Origin: Streptomyces cacaoi
Lineage (GTDB): Bacteria; Actinomycetota; Actinomycetes; Streptomycetales; Streptomycetaceae
Direction: 5' to 3'
DNA length: 64,000 nucleotides
Assembly (NCBI RefSeq): GCF_006539165.1
Contig: NZ_BJMM01000009.1
Span: 62,001-126,000 of the forward strand
Part shown: positions 31,421 to 40,816 of the stretch, piece after piece
Position numbering within the stretch: position 1 is the first letter of the stretch
Layout of the letters: every line of letters starts with the position of its first letter
Translations under genes and position numbers: made by a program
Notes under the pieces: generated by a model
What the model was told of the DNA's origin: nothing
Database searches by the model: none
The model's input: only the letters and a program-made list of their open reading frames with translations

Positions 31421-34400
31421 GTGGCGCGACGGACAGGGCGCAGCAAGGCAGGGGACGCCGGGGGACCCGCGGACACCGGGGGCGGCGGGGGCGCCGGCCG
31501 GAGCACGAGGAGAGCGCGGTCGGCCGCGAGTGCCGAACGGGCCGCGGCTGCCGCGTCGGAGCGGCTGCTCGCGGTCGCCGGAGCGCTGCGCGGCGTTCCC
31601 ACGACAGGCGATCTGCGGGCCGTCTACCGCACCGACCAGCGCGTCAACGACGAGCCGTACCGCGACCGGTGGGCGCACGACAAGGTCGTCCGCTCCACGC
31701 ACGGCGTCAACTGCACCGGCTCCTGCTCGTGGAAGGTCTATGTCAAGGACGGGCTGATCACCTGGGAGACGCAGGAGACGGACTACCCCTCGGTCGGCCC
31801 CGACCGCCCCGAGTACGAGCCGCGGGGCTGCCCCCGGGGCGCCTCGTTCTCCTGGTACACCTACTCGCCGACCCGGGTGCGGTACCCGATGGTGCGCGGC
31901 GTGCTGGTGGAGATGTACCGCGAGGCCAGGGAGCGGCTCGGGGACCCGGTCGCCGCCTGGGCCGAGGTCACCGGCGACCCGGAGCGGCGGCGCCGCTACC
32001 AGTCGGCCCGCGGCAGGGGCGGCCTCGTCCGGATCGGCTGGGACGAGGCGCTGGAGATCGCCGCCGCGGCCCATGTGCACACCCTCGTCGCACACGGGCC
32101 GGACCGGATCGCCGGCTTCTCGCCGATCCCGGCGATGTCGATGGCCTCGCACGCCGTCGGGGCCCGCTTCCACGCGCTGATCGGCGCGCCGATGCTCTCG
32201 TTCTACGACTGGTACGCCGACCTGCCGATCGCCTCACCGCAGGTGTTCGGCGACCAGACGGACGTGCCCGAGTCGGGCGACTGGTGGGACGCGGCCTATC
32301 TGATGCTGTGGGGCTCCAATGTGCCCGTCACCCGCACCCCGGACGCGCACTGGATGACGGAGGCCCGCTACCGGGGCCAGAAGGTCGTGGTGGTCTCCCC
32401 GGACTACGCGGACGCGACGAAGTTCGCCGACGAGTGGCTCCACCCGCACCCCGGCACCGACGCGGCGCTGGCCATGGCCATGGGGCACGTGCTGCTGCGG
32501 GAGTTCCACGTCGAGCGGCAGGTGCCGTACTTCACCGACTACGTCAAGCGGTACACGGATCTGCCGTTCCTCGTCGAGCTGGAGGAGCACGAGCAGGGCG
32601 GCTTCGTGCCCGGCCCGTTCCTGACGGCCGAGCGCGCGGGACAGCCGGAGGCCCCGCGGTCCGGCGGGCCCCGGTCCGGTGAGCCCGAGCCCGGCGGTCC
32701 GCGGGCCGGTGACGCGGAGGCCCGGTTCCGGCCGGTGCTGCTGGACGCCGCGAGCGGGCGCGTCGTCGTGCCGAACGGGACGCTGGGGGACCGCTGGTCG
32801 GAGCAGGGCAAGGGGCGCTGGAACCTCGACCTCGGCGGGGTGGACCCGCTGCTCACCCTCTACGGAGGCGAAGACGGAGACGGAGACGGAGACGGAGCGG
32901 GAGGCGGCGCGGGCGGTGAGAGCGTCGAGCTGCTGCTGCCGCGGTTCGACGAGCCGGGCACGCTGCGCCGCGGCGTCCCCGTACGGCGGATCGCCGGCCG
33001 CACCGTCACCACCGTTCTCGATCTGCTGCTCGCCCGGTACGGCGTGGGCCGCCCCGGGCTGCCCGGCCGGTGGCCCGAGGGCTACGGCGACGCCGGGGAG
33101 CCCGGCACGCCCGCCTGGCAGGAGGCCCTCACCTCGGTGCCAGCGGGCGCGGCCGTGCGGGCCGCACGGGAGTTCGCACGGACGGCCGAGGCCACCGGCG
33201 GGCGCTGCATGATCGTCATGGGCGCCGGCACCAACCACTGGTTCCACTCCGACACCGTCTACCGGTCGTTCCTCTCCCTCCTGCTGCTGACGGGCTGCCA
33301 GGGCGTCAACGGGGGCGGCTGGGCGCACTACGTCGGGCAGGAGAAGGTCCGCCCGTACGCCGGGTGGCAGCACCTCCAGTCCGCCGCCGACTGGGTCCGT
33401 CCCAGCCGGCAGATGGCCGGCACCCCGTACTGGTACCTGCACACCGACCAGTGGCGGTACGAGAGCCACGGCGCGGAGACGCTCGCCTCCCCGCTGGGGC
33501 GCGGGCTGTTCACCGGGGCGCACACCGCCGACCTCGTGGCCCGTTCGGCCCGGCGCGGCTGGATGCCCAGCTACCCCACGTTCACCGGCAACCCGCTCGA
33601 CCTCGGTGCGCGCGCACACGCCGCCGGACGCCCGCCGGACGAGTGGGCCGCCGACGAACTCGCCGCCGGGCGGCTGCGGTTCGCCTGCCAGGACCCGGAC
33701 GACCCGGCCAACTGGCCCAGGGTGCTGACCGTGTGGCGCGCCAACCTCATCGGCTCCTCGGCCAAGGGCAACGAGTTCTTCCTGCGCCACCTCCTCGGCG
33801 CGAGCGACAACGCCGCGGCCGAGGAGGCCGCCCCGCGGGACAGGCCCCGCGAGGTCACCTGGCGCGAGGCCCCGCGCGGCAAGCTCGATCTGCTCCTCGC
33901 GCTCGACTTCCGGATGACCTCCACGACGCTCATGGCCGACCTGGTGCTGCCCGCCGCCACCTGGTACGAGAAGCACGATCTCTCCAGCACGGACATGCAC
34001 CCCTACGTGCACGCCTTCTCGCCCGCGATCAGCCCCCCGTGGCAGGCCCGCACCGACTTCGAGATCTTCCACGGGCTCGCCGCCGCGCTCGGCCGGCTCG
34101 CCCGCGGACGGCTGGAGAAGACCTACGACCTGGTCGCCACCGCGCTCCAGCACGACACCCCGGACGAGACCGCGCACAGCCCCACCGCGCCGGGCCCGGG
34201 CGAGCGGGAACGGCCCCGCTGCACCCTCGTCGAACGGGACTACACCGCCGTCGCCGACCGGCTCGCGGCGCTCGGCCCGCTGGTGGAGGAGCGCGGCATC
34301 ACCGTCAAGGGCGTCACCGTCGGCGCCGGGCCCGAGGTCGAGTGGCTGCGCGCCCGGTGCGGCAGTGCCGGCGACGGGGCCGCCCGGGGACGCCCGTTGC

Positions 34401-35272
34401 TGGACACCGATGTGAAGCTGTGCGAGGCCGTGCTCGCGCTCTCCGGCACCACCAACGGACGGATCGCCGCCGAGGGCTTCCGGCGGCTCGCCGAACGGTG
34501 CGGGCCCGGCAGCGGATTGGAGGCGCTGGCCGAGTCCGTCGCCGAGCGCCGGGTGGTCTTCTCCGACACCCAGCACGGGCCCGTGCAGGTCGGGGCCAGC
34601 TTCGAATGGTCCGGCAAGGAGGCGCCGGACCGGCGCTATGCGCCCTTCACCGTGAACACCGAGCACCGCAAGCCCTGGCACACCCTCACCGGCCGCCAGC
34701 ACTTCTACCTCGACCACGCCTGGGTGGCCGAGCTGGGCGAGCAACTGCCTGTCTACCGGCCGCCGTTGGGCCCGTCCGTGGTGGGCACGGGAACGGGCCG
34801 GGGGAGCGGCGCGCGGGAGGTGACGGTGCGCTATCTGACGCCGCACTCGAAGTGGTCCATCCACTCCGAGTACCAGGAGAACCTGCTGATGCAGACCCTC
34901 GCCCGGGGCGGGCCCGTCATCTGGCTCTCCCCGCAGGACGCCGAGGCCATCGGCGCGGCGGACAACGACTGGCTCGAAGCCGTCAACGCCAACGGCGTCG
35001 TCGTCGCCCGCGCCGTCGTCTCGCACCGTATGCCGCCCGGCACCGTGTTCATGTACCACGTCCAGGAGCGCCTGGTGAACGTGCCGCGCTCCGAGACGAC
35101 CGGCCGGCGCGGCGGCGTCCACAACGCGCTCACCCGGCTGCTCATCAAGCCCAGCCACCTCGTCGGCGGCTACGCCCAGCTGTCGTTCGCGCCCAACTAC
35201 TACGGGCCCACCGGAAACCAGCGCGACGCCGTCACCACCATCCGGCGCCGCACCCGGAACGTGGAGTACTGA
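31421..35272 (+). CDS. narG: Respiratory nitrate reductase alpha subunit
   Basis: This is a 1283-residue protein starting at GTG 31421 after AAGGAG. The FS0 cluster ligands His94, Cys98, Cys102 and Cys137 (HGVNCTGSC and RGCPRG) match NarG, and Asp263 in SFYDWYADLP is the molybdenum ligand. It carries bis-MGD and reduces nitrate to nitrite on the cytoplasmic face, taking electrons from NarH. It has a roughly 70-residue Arg/Ala/Gly-rich N-terminal extension and two low-complexity insertions (about residues 405-432 and 480-500) rarely seen in enteric NarG. No Tat-like twin-Arg signal near the start is clear. It heads a full narGHJI operon; no nitrate transporter gene is present in the window. 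Confidence 0.97.
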   Translation: MARRTGRSKAGDAGGPADTGGGGGAGRSTRRARSAASAERAAAAASERLLAVAGALRGVPTTGDLRAVYRTDQRVNDEPYRDRWAHDKVVRSTHGVNCTGSCSWKVYVKDGLITWETQETDYPSVGPDRPEYEPRGCPRGASFSWYTYSPTRVRYPMVRGVLVEMYREARERLGDPVAAWAEVTGDPERRRRYQSARGRGGLVRIGWDEALEIAAAAHVHTLVAHGPDRIAGFSPIPAMSMASHAVGARFHALIGAPMLSFYDWYADLPIASPQVFGDQTDVPESGDWWDAAYLMLWGSNVPVTRTPDAHWMTEARYRGQKVVVVSPDYADATKFADEWLHPHPGTDAALAMAMGHVLLREFHVERQVPYFTDYVKRYTDLPFLVELEEHEQGGFVPGPFLTAERAGQPEAPRSGGPRSGEPEPGGPRAGDAEARFRPVLLDAASGRVVVPNGTLGDRWSEQGKGRWNLDLGGVDPLLTLYGGEDGDGDGDGAGGGAGGESVELLLPRFDEPGTLRRGVPVRRIAGRTVTTVLDLLLARYGVGRPGLPGRWPEGYGDAGEPGTPAWQEALTSVPAGAAVRAAREFARTAEATGGRCMIVMGAGTNHWFHSDTVYRSFLSLLLLTGCQGVNGGGWAHYVGQEKVRPYAGWQHLQSAADWVRPSRQMAGTPYWYLHTDQWRYESHGAETLASPLGRGLFTGAHTADLVARSARRGWMPSYPTFTGNPLDLGARAHAAGRPPDEWAADELAAGRLRFACQDPDDPANWPRVLTVWRANLIGSSAKGNEFFLRHLLGASDNAAAEEAAPRDRPREVTWREAPRGKLDLLLALDFRMTSTTLMADLVLPAATWYEKHDLSSTDMHPYVHAFSPAISPPWQARTDFEIFHGLAAALGRLARGRLEKTYDLVATALQHDTPDETAHSPTAPGPGERERPRCTLVERDYTAVADRLAALGPLVEERGITVKGVTVGAGPEVEWLRARCGSAGDGAARGRPLLDTDVKLCEAVLALSGTTNGRIAAEGFRRLAERCGPGSGLEALAESVAERRVVFSDTQHGPVQVGASFEWSGKEAPDRRYAPFTVNTEHRKPWHTLTGRQHFYLDHAWVAELGEQLPVYRPPLGPSVVGTGTGRGSGAREVTVRYLTPHSKWSIHSEYQENLLMQTLARGGPVIWLSPQDAEAIGAADNDWLEAVNANGVVVARAVVSHRMPPGTVFMYHVQERLVNVPRSETTGRRGGVHNALTRLLIKPSHLVGGYAQLSFAPNYYGPTGNQRDAVTTIRRRTRNVEY

Positions 35273-35273
35273 G

Positions 35274-37103
35274 ATGCCCGACCGAACCCGCCGCACCCGG
35301 CGAGACCAGCGAGACCAGCGAGACCGACAGAACCAGCAGGAACAGAACCGGCAGGACCAACAGGACCAGCAGGGCGGGCAGAAGCGGAACGCCCGGCGGT
35401 CCCGGCGGAGCCGCCGCCCGGCCGCGCCCCGCGTCATGGCCCAGGTGGCCATGGTGATGAACCTCGACAAGTGCATCGGCTGCCACACCTGCTCCGTCAC
35501 CTGCAAACAGACCTGGACCAACCGCGCGGGCACCGAGTACGCGTGGTTCAACAACGTCGAGACCCGGCCCGGCCAGGGCTACCCCCGCCGCTACGAGGAC
35601 CAGGACACCTGGCGCGGCGGCTGGCAGCTCAAGCACGGGCGGCTCGTCCCGCGCGGCGGCGGCCGGGCCCGGCGGCTCGCCCGGCTGTTCGCCAACCCCG
35701 AACTGCCCACGCTGGACGACTACTACCAGCCGTGGACCTACGACTACGACAACCTCCTCTCGGCACCGCTCGGCGAGGACGTGCCCACCGCGCCGCCCCG
35801 CTCCCTCGTCGACGGCCGCCCCACGGCGGTGACCGGCGGCCCCAACTGGGACGACGACCTCGGCGGCGGCCCCGACGCGCTGGCCGGCGACCCCGTGCTC
35901 AGCCGGATCGGCACACAGGTGCGGCTCAGCTACGAGCAGACGTTCATGTTCCATCTGCCGCGCATCTGCGAGCACTGCCTCAACCCGTCCTGTGTGGCCG
36001 TGTGCCCCTCCGGCGCGCTCTACAAGCGGGTCGAGGACGGCATCGTCCTCGTCGACCAGGACCGCTGCCGCGGCTGGCGGATGTGTGTGAGCGGCTGCCC
36101 GTACAAGAAGGTGTACTTCAACCACCGCACCGGCAAGGCCGAGAAGTGCACGCTGTGCTATCCGCGTATCGAGGCCGGTGAGCCCACCGTCTGCTCCGAG
36201 ACCTGTGTGGGCCGGCTGCGCTACCTCGGCGTACTGCTCTACGACCCGGACAAGGTCGGCGAGGCGGCCTCCGTCCCCGACGAACGGGACCTCTACGCCG
36301 CCCAGTTGGACTGCTTCCTCGACCCGCACGACCCCGCGGTGGCACGCGCGGCCGAGGAGTCCGGCATCCCGCACGACTGGGTCACCGCGGCCCGCGACTC
36401 GCCCGTGCGCAAGCTCATCTGCGACTACCGCGTCGCCCTGCCGCTGCATCCGGAGTACCGCACCATGCCGATGGTCTGGTACGTCCCGCCGCTGTCCCCC
36501 GTGGTCGACGCGCTCACCGCCGACGGCTTCGACGGGGAGGAACCGGCCGCGCTCTTCGGCGCCATCGACACCCTGCGCATCCCGCTGGAGTATCTGGCGG
36601 AGCTGTTCACCGCCGGGGACACCGGGCCCGTCGAGGCCGCCCTGTGCCGACTGGCGGCGATGCGCGCCCATATGCGCCGCGTCAATCTGCGCGAGCCGCG
36701 CGATCCCGCGCTCGCCCGCGGCGTCGGCATGGACGAGGACGGCATCGAGGCGATGTACCGGCTGCTGGCGCTCGCCAAGTACGAGGAGCGCTACGTCGTC
36801 CCCACCGGCTACAGCCACTCCGGCCCGGCGGGCGCGGCGGCGGAGGCCGGATGCAGCCTGGAGGCCGACGGCGGCCCCGGCATGTACCCGCAGGGGCCGC
36901 CGGACGCCGACGCCTTCCACGCCCCGCTCGGAGCCCCGCTCGGCGGACCGCCGCCCGGGGCCGTGCCGCCGCAGCCCGCGCCCGCGACCGACCCCACGGG
37001 GCGGAGCCTGCGCGGCCGGGTCAATCTGCTCGACTGGAACGGCGAGGGCCGGCCCGACGGGCTCTTCCCGCGCCGCCGGGAGAGCGGGGGGAAGGACGCA
37101 TGA
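35274..37103 (+). CDS. narH: Respiratory nitrate reductase beta subunit
   Basis: The 609-residue protein starts 1 nt after the narG stop. Four Fe-S cysteine groups are intact: CIGCHTCSVTC (residue 67), CEHCLNPSCVAVCP, CRGWRMCVSGCP (Trp in place of one Cys, the [3Fe-4S] site) and CTLCYPRIEAGEPTVCSETC. It relays electrons from NarI to NarG. The first 53 residues are an unusual Arg/Gln/Asp-rich tail absent from typical NarH, which begins near MAQVAMVMNLDKC. GTGGAG lies 7 nt before ATG 35274, while the internal ATG 35436 lacks a ribosome site, so the extension is probably real. The C-terminus is Pro/Gly-rich. Confidence 0.96.
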   Translation: MPDRTRRTRRDQRDQRDRQNQQEQNRQDQQDQQGGQKRNARRSRRSRRPAAPRVMAQVAMVMNLDKCIGCHTCSVTCKQTWTNRAGTEYAWFNNVETRPGQGYPRRYEDQDTWRGGWQLKHGRLVPRGGGRARRLARLFANPELPTLDDYYQPWTYDYDNLLSAPLGEDVPTAPPRSLVDGRPTAVTGGPNWDDDLGGGPDALAGDPVLSRIGTQVRLSYEQTFMFHLPRICEHCLNPSCVAVCPSGALYKRVEDGIVLVDQDRCRGWRMCVSGCPYKKVYFNHRTGKAEKCTLCYPRIEAGEPTVCSETCVGRLRYLGVLLYDPDKVGEAASVPDERDLYAAQLDCFLDPHDPAVARAAEESGIPHDWVTAARDSPVRKLICDYRVALPLHPEYRTMPMVWYVPPLSPVVDALTADGFDGEEPAALFGAIDTLRIPLEYLAELFTAGDTGPVEAALCRLAAMRAHMRRVNLREPRDPALARGVGMDEDGIEAMYRLLALAKYEERYVVPTGYSHSGPAGAAAEAGCSLEADGGPGMYPQGPPDADAFHAPLGAPLGGPPPGAVPPQPAPATDPTGRSLRGRVNLLDWNGEGRPDGLFPRRRESGGKDA

Positions 37104-37885
37104 AGGCCCCCGGACTCCCCGAAGCCGTGAAATCGGCCAGAGCCCCGAAGTCCCCCAAGGGGCCCGGGGTGCGCCGCGCCCTGCACGCCGCCACCGGACT
37201 GCTGCTCTCGTACCCGGGCGAGGACCGGCGGCGCACCCTGGCCGAGGCCACCGCCGCGCTGCACGGCCTGCCCGGCGAAGGGCCCGCGGCCGTACGGCGG
37301 TTCTGCACCGCCATGGCCTCCGTGCCCGACCGGGAAGCCGCCGAACAGTACGTCGCGACCTTCGACCGCAGCCGGCACCGCACCCTCCACCTGACCTACT
37401 GCACCGACGGCGACACCCGCCGCCGCGGCGCCTCCCTCGTCCGGCTCGCCCAGCTCTACCGCGCACACGGCTGGGAGCCGGCCGACGGCGAACTGCCCGA
37501 CTTCCTGCCCGTCGTCCTGGAGTTCGCGGCCCGCTGCCCCGACGCCGGCCTCGACGTGCTGTGCGCACACCGCGCCGCGCTCACCGTCCTCGACGACGCG
37601 CTGACCGCGTACGGCAGCCCCTACGCCGCACTGTCCGGCGTCGTCCTCGGCACGCTGCCGCGCGACCGGAACGCCGACCGTGCGGCGGCCCACGCCCGGC
37701 GCCAGGGCCCGCCCACCGAGAGCGTCGGCCTCACCCCCTACGGCGCACCCGGCGGCGCGGCCACCACGGCGCCGGGCCCCGTGCCCCTGCCGCCCCCCGC
37801 CTTCCCGCCGCGGGACCGCACGGCGGGGCGGGAGCACCCCGGCGCGGGTCAGCCGCCCGGCAGCCCGCGAGGAGCCCGCCGATGA
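37100..37885 (+). CDS. narJ: Nitrate reductase assembly chaperone
   Basis: This is a 261-residue protein whose ATG overlaps the narH stop (ATGA). The TorD/NarJ-like helical core covers about residues 24-200: ALHAATGLLLSYPGEDRR, QYVATFDRSRHRTLHLTY and LPDFLPVVLEFAARCP are typical. NarJ binds apo-NarG and helps insert the molybdenum cofactor; it is not part of the final complex. The last 60 residues are Pro/Gly/Arg-rich. Coupled translation with narH and narI keeps subunit supply matched. Confidence 0.93.
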   Translation: MKAPGLPEAVKSARAPKSPKGPGVRRALHAATGLLLSYPGEDRRRTLAEATAALHGLPGEGPAAVRRFCTAMASVPDREAAEQYVATFDRSRHRTLHLTYCTDGDTRRRGASLVRLAQLYRAHGWEPADGELPDFLPVVLEFAARCPDAGLDVLCAHRAALTVLDDALTAYGSPYAALSGVVLGTLPRDRNADRAAAHARRQGPPTESVGLTPYGAPGGAATTAPGPVPLPPPAFPPRDRTAGREHPGAGQPPGSPRGARR

Positions 37886-38622
37886 CCCACCATCTGCACA
37901 TCGCCCTGTGGGGCGTCCTGCCCTATCTGGTGCTCGCCGTCCTCGCCGGCGGCACCGCCTGGCGCTACCGCTACGACCGCTTCGGCTTCACCACCCGCTC
38001 CAGCCAGCTGCACGAGTCGCGGCTGCTGCGCATCGGCGGCCCGCTCTTCCACTACGCGCTGTTCCTCGTCGCGGGCGGGCACGTCATGGGGCTGCTGGTG
38101 CCGGAGTGGCTCACCGAGCGGCTGTCCGTCCACGAACCGCTCTACCACGCCGTCGCGTTGACGGTGGGCGGCACCGCGGGGATCGCCGCCGTCGCCGGTC
38201 TGGCCGTGCTCCTGTACCGGCGGCTACGGGTGCCCGCCGTGCGCAGGGGCACCTCACGCAGCGACCGGCTCGTCCACCCGCTGCTGGCGCTCGTCCTGCT
38301 GGCCGGGCTGACCGCCACCTTCTCCTCGTCGGTCTCGGCGCACCACCCCTACGACTACCGCCTCGGCGTCTCCGTCTGGTTCCGCAGCCTGTTCACCCTT
38401 GACCCGGACACCGCGGCCATGGCACACGCACCGCTCGTCTACCGGGTACACGCGCTGCCGGCCATGGCGCTGTTCGCCGCCTGGCCGTTCAGCCGGCTCG
38501 TGCACGCCCTCACCGCACCGCTGGGCTATCTCACGCGCCCGTACCTCGTCTACCGCTCCCGGGCCCGTACCACGCCCTACCGCCACCCGGCGGCTCCCCT
38601 GGAGCGGCGACCGCCACGCTGA
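37882..38622 (+). CDS. narI: Respiratory nitrate reductase gamma subunit (cytochrome b)
   Basis: The 246-residue protein overlaps narJ by 4 nt. Five TM segments are visible (about residues 6-26, 50-70, 88-112, 130-150 and 183-205). Conserved heme b His residues lie in FHYALFLVAGGHVMGL (TM2) and in the last helices (YRVHALPAMALFAAWPFSRLVHAL). It oxidises menaquinol and passes electrons to NarH, anchoring the complex in the membrane. It is the last gene of the operon. A hairpin at 38638-38674 follows. Confidence 0.95.
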   Translation: MTHHLHIALWGVLPYLVLAVLAGGTAWRYRYDRFGFTTRSSQLHESRLLRIGGPLFHYALFLVAGGHVMGLLVPEWLTERLSVHEPLYHAVALTVGGTAGIAAVAGLAVLLYRRLRVPAVRRGTSRSDRLVHPLLALVLLAGLTATFSSSVSAHHPYDYRLGVSVWFRSLFTLDPDTAAMAHAPLVYRVHALPAMALFAAWPFSRLVHALTAPLGYLTRPYLVYRSRARTTPYRHPAAPLERRPPR

Positions 38623-38637
38623 ACACCCGCCCGCCGC

Positions 38638-38674
38638 CCGCCCGTTCACCGGTTTTCCCCGGCCGGACGGGCGG
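38638..38674. terminator. Hairpin between narI and the converging MarR gene
   Basis: CCGCCCGT at 38638-38645 pairs with ACGGGCGG at 38667-38674. The loop contains the only T-run nearby (GGTTTTCCCC). A bidirectional terminator is likely given the convergent genes. Confidence 0.55.
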
Positions 38675-38700
38675 CGCCCGGACACCTCCGCGCCCGGGCC

Positions 38701-38760
38701 CCGCGGGTACGCCCGGTCGTGTGCGCGCGGGCCCGCGGGTACGCCAGGCCGTGTGCGCGC
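38701..38760. repeat. Direct repeat, period 32 bp, two copies
   Basis: Copies at 38701 and 38733 share CCGCGGGTACGCC and GTGTGCGCGC with a few mismatches. They lie downstream of the MarR gene stop (minus strand) in the 179-bp intergenic gap. Function is not evident. Confidence 0.7.
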
Positions 38761-38801
38761 CCGCCCTGCACGTGTGCCCGGCCGTGTTGCGTGCGTGGGG
38801 C

Positions 38802-39326
38802 TCAGCCCGGACCCGCGCCGCTCATGATGCCGCGGGTACGCCGCACCTCCTCGCCGGGCCCGGTGCCCGGACCGCCCGCCGCCCGGCTCAACGCCCGCAA
38901 CCCGGCGACGAGTTCGGCACGCTCCCGGCCGGGGATCAGCGCCACCCAGCGGGCGATCTCCGCCCGTCTGCGGGCCAGCGTGCGCTCGACCAGCCGCGCC
39001 CCGGCGCCGGTCAGCCGCAGCACCACCTCACGCCGGCAGTCCGGGTTGATCTGCCGGTCCACGAAGCCGGACCGCTCCAGCCGCTCCGTCATACGGGTCG
39101 CCGTCGACGGATTGACGCCCAACGTCCCCGCCAGCGAGGCCAGTTTGACCGGGCCGCCCGTGTGCAGCACGACGAGGGTGCGTAACTGGGCCAGGGTCAG
39201 CGACTCGTCCTCCGCCCCCAGCGCACGCGCCGACACCTCGATCATCAGCTGTGACGCCTCCATCACGGCGAGCGCCACCTCCTCGGCCTCGTCGGCCAGT
39301 TCACCCGCGGGTTCGTCGTGCACCAT
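38802..39326 (-). CDS. MarR-family transcriptional regulator
   Basis: This is a 174-residue protein with the MarR winged helix in the middle: LTLAQLRTLVVLHTGGPVKL, then ASLAGTLGVNPSTATRMTER (recognition helix) and a wing with DCRREVVLRLTGAG. The target is unknown; it converges on narI and precedes the fluoride-channel operon on the same strand after 76 bp. Leu48 is encoded by TTA (39183-39185), so its synthesis should depend on the bldA tRNA. The C-terminus is Gly/Pro-rich. Confidence 0.9.
   Translation of the reverse strand: MVHDEPAGELADEAEEVALAVMEASQLMIEVSARALGAEDESLTLAQLRTLVVLHTGGPVKLASLAGTLGVNPSTATRMTERLERSGFVDRQINPDCRREVVLRLTGAGARLVERTLARRRAEIARWVALIPGRERAELVAGLRALSRAAGGPGTGPGEEVRRTRGIMSGAGPG
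39183..39185 (-). promoter_or_regulatory. TTA leucine codon 48 of the MarR gene: predicted bldA dependence
   Basis: The minus-strand sequence reads GCC-CAG-TTA-CGC in the gene's frame (47 codons after the start at 39326). It is one of only two in-frame TTA codons I found in this window. Confidence 0.75.
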
Positions 39327-39402
39327 GACGCACGTTTATACCTGCCGGTACGCCTCCCGGCCCCCGGAAGCGCACACTCCGTGTACCGGAGCGTGCACGC
39401 CC

Positions 39403-39777
39403 TCAGCCCCGGACGGCGTCCGCGAGGAGACCACCGACGCCGACCGCACCGAGCCCGGCCACCAGCCCCGCCGCCACGTTGAGGACCGCGAACAGCCTCG
39501 CGCCGGACTCGGCCAGCCGCAGCGTCTCGTAGGAGAACGTCGAATACGTGGTGAGCGCGCCGCACAGCCCGGTGCCGAGCAGCAGCTGCACCGGATGCGA
39601 GGCCGCCCCGTGCGTCACCGCGCCGGTCAGCACCCCCAGCAGGAGACAGCCGAGCACGTTCACCGTGAACGTCCCCCAGGGGAAGACGGTGTCGTGCCGC
39701 CGCTGCACCGCACGGTCGGTCAGATAACGCAGCGGCGCTCCGAGCGCGCCACCGACGGCCACCAGCAGCCAGTTCAC
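39403..39777 (-). CDS. crcB: Fluoride channel CrcB/Fluc (second copy)
   Basis: The 124-residue protein starts at GTG 39777, overlapping the upstream stop by 4 nt. Four TM helices and Fluc marks are present: [25 protein letters not shown] and [12 protein letters not shown] (the Phe/Thr/Ser-lined pore). Fluc channels work as antiparallel dimers that let cytoplasmic fluoride leave. Here it should pair with the other crcB product at 40136, a two-subunit arrangement typical of Gram-positive bacteria, or form a homodimer. Confidence 0.92.
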   Translation of the reverse strand: MNWLLVAVGGALGAPLRYLTDRAVQRRHDTVFPWGTFTVNVLGCLLLGVLTGAVTHGAASHPVQLLLGTGLCGALTTYSTFSYETLRLAESGARLFAVLNVAAGLVAGLGAVGVGGLLADAVRG

Positions 39778-40139
39778 CGCTCCCGCCCTCCGTCCCCGCC
39801 CGCGCGGCGGACGATCTCGCACGCGTCGAGCGTCACCAGCCCGCCGGACACCAGCTCCTCCAGCTCCGGCAGGAAGGCGCGCACCCGCTCCTCCTCGTCG
39901 ACGACGACCACCGCCACCGGCAGATCCTCGCTCAGCGACAGCAGCCGCTGCGTGTGCACGAGCGAGGACGCACCGAACCCCTCGACGCCGGTGAACACCG
40001 AGGCCCCCGCGAGGCCCGCGCGGTGCGCCCGGTGCACGATCTCGGTGTACAGCGGCTTGTGGTGCCAGGTGTCGCTCTCACCGATGTAGACGGTCATCCG
40101 CAGTGCCCTGCCGGTCCGTTCACCGGTCCGTTCCGTCAT
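39774..40139 (-). CDS. DUF190-family protein between the two crcB genes
   Basis: This is a 121-residue protein with the DUF190 pattern: [20 protein letters not shown] (about residue 15), [18 protein letters not shown] and [19 protein letters not shown]. The fold is a PII/ferredoxin-like sandwich in known members. It overlaps both crcB genes by 4 nt (ATGA and GTGA), with GGAGG before its ATG. crcB-DUF190-crcB gene order is recurrent in actinobacteria, so a role in assembling or regulating the fluoride channel is likely. No enzymatic motif is seen. Confidence 0.88.
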   Translation of the reverse strand: MTERTGERTGRALRMTVYIGESDTWHHKPLYTEIVHRAHRAGLAGASVFTGVEGFGASSLVHTQRLLSLSEDLPVAVVVVDEEERVRAFLPELEELVSGGLVTLDACEIVRRAGGDGGRER

Positions 40140-40816
40140 CTCCGCCTCCAGGCCATCACCCGGCGTGTCAGCCATGCCGCGCTCCACGCGGCGGCCAGCG
40201 CCGCCGCGAGCGTCACCGTCAGATACACCAGCGCCTCCCTCGTGTGCCCGGCGGCCAGCAGCGTGTCGGTGTCGCCGGCGTAGGTGGAGAACGTGGTGAA
40301 GCCGCCCAGTACGCCGGTGCCGAAGAAGGGCCGCAGCAGCGGATGGACGGTCCGCAGCGAGCCGACGACGACCATGAAGACCCCGATCACCGCGCAGCCG
40401 ACGGCGTTCACCGTGAGCGTCGCCCACGGGATGCCGCCCGCCGCCGTCGGCCACGCCGACTGCACGCCGTAGCGCGCCGTCGCACCCAGTGCCCCGCCGA
40501 GCGCGACCACGCCGGCGACGGGCACCTGCGCGCGCCACGGTGCGGGCCGCCGCGGGGGAGGGGAGGCGGGAGCGCCGTCGGAGGGGCGGGGCCGGTGCGC
40601 TTCGGGTGCGCCGCGCTCGGGGCCCGGGTCCCGCCCGGCGTCCCCGCCCGGCCCGGCGCCCTGCGGACCCGAACCGGCTTCCTCCGGGCCCGACCCGTCC
40701 CGCGCGCTCGGCTGTACCCCAGGGCGCGGCTCGCTCCCCCTCTGCGGCTCGTCCGCCGGAGAGGGAACGCGGGGGCGGGGCTCGGGTCGGGGCTCGGGGT
40801 GGGGTCGCATCTGCAC
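40136..40816 (-). CDS. crcB: Fluoride channel CrcB/Fluc (first copy) with Pro-rich N-terminal extension
   Basis: The 226-residue protein has the four-TM Fluc core in residues about 98-220 ([21 protein letters not shown] and [12 protein letters not shown]). A 95-residue Pro/Glu/Arg/Gly-rich extension precedes it, unusual for a family of about 125 residues. Start GTG 40816 has GGAG 6 nt upstream; a second start at ATG 40810 would remove two residues. The extension is low-complexity and probably cytoplasmic. It heads the crcB-DUF190-crcB operon. I see no fluoride-riboswitch-like fold in the 139 nt upstream. Confidence 0.85.
   Translation of the reverse strand: MQMRPHPEPRPEPRPRVPSPADEPQRGSEPRPGVQPSARDGSGPEEAGSGPQGAGPGGDAGRDPGPERGAPEAHRPRPSDGAPASPPPRRPAPWRAQVPVAGVVALGGALGATARYGVQSAWPTAAGGIPWATLTVNAVGCAVIGVFMVVVGSLRTVHPLLRPFFGTGVLGGFTTFSTYAGDTDTLLAAGHTREALVYLTVTLAAALAAAWSAAWLTRRVMAWRRR

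Noticed and set aside
36178..37880. Plus-strand frame overlapping narH and narJ, rich in Arg/Ser/Thr
   Set aside because: Only the part from 37882 (narI) is real. The preceding part is out of frame with the Fe-S protein and chaperone genes it covers.
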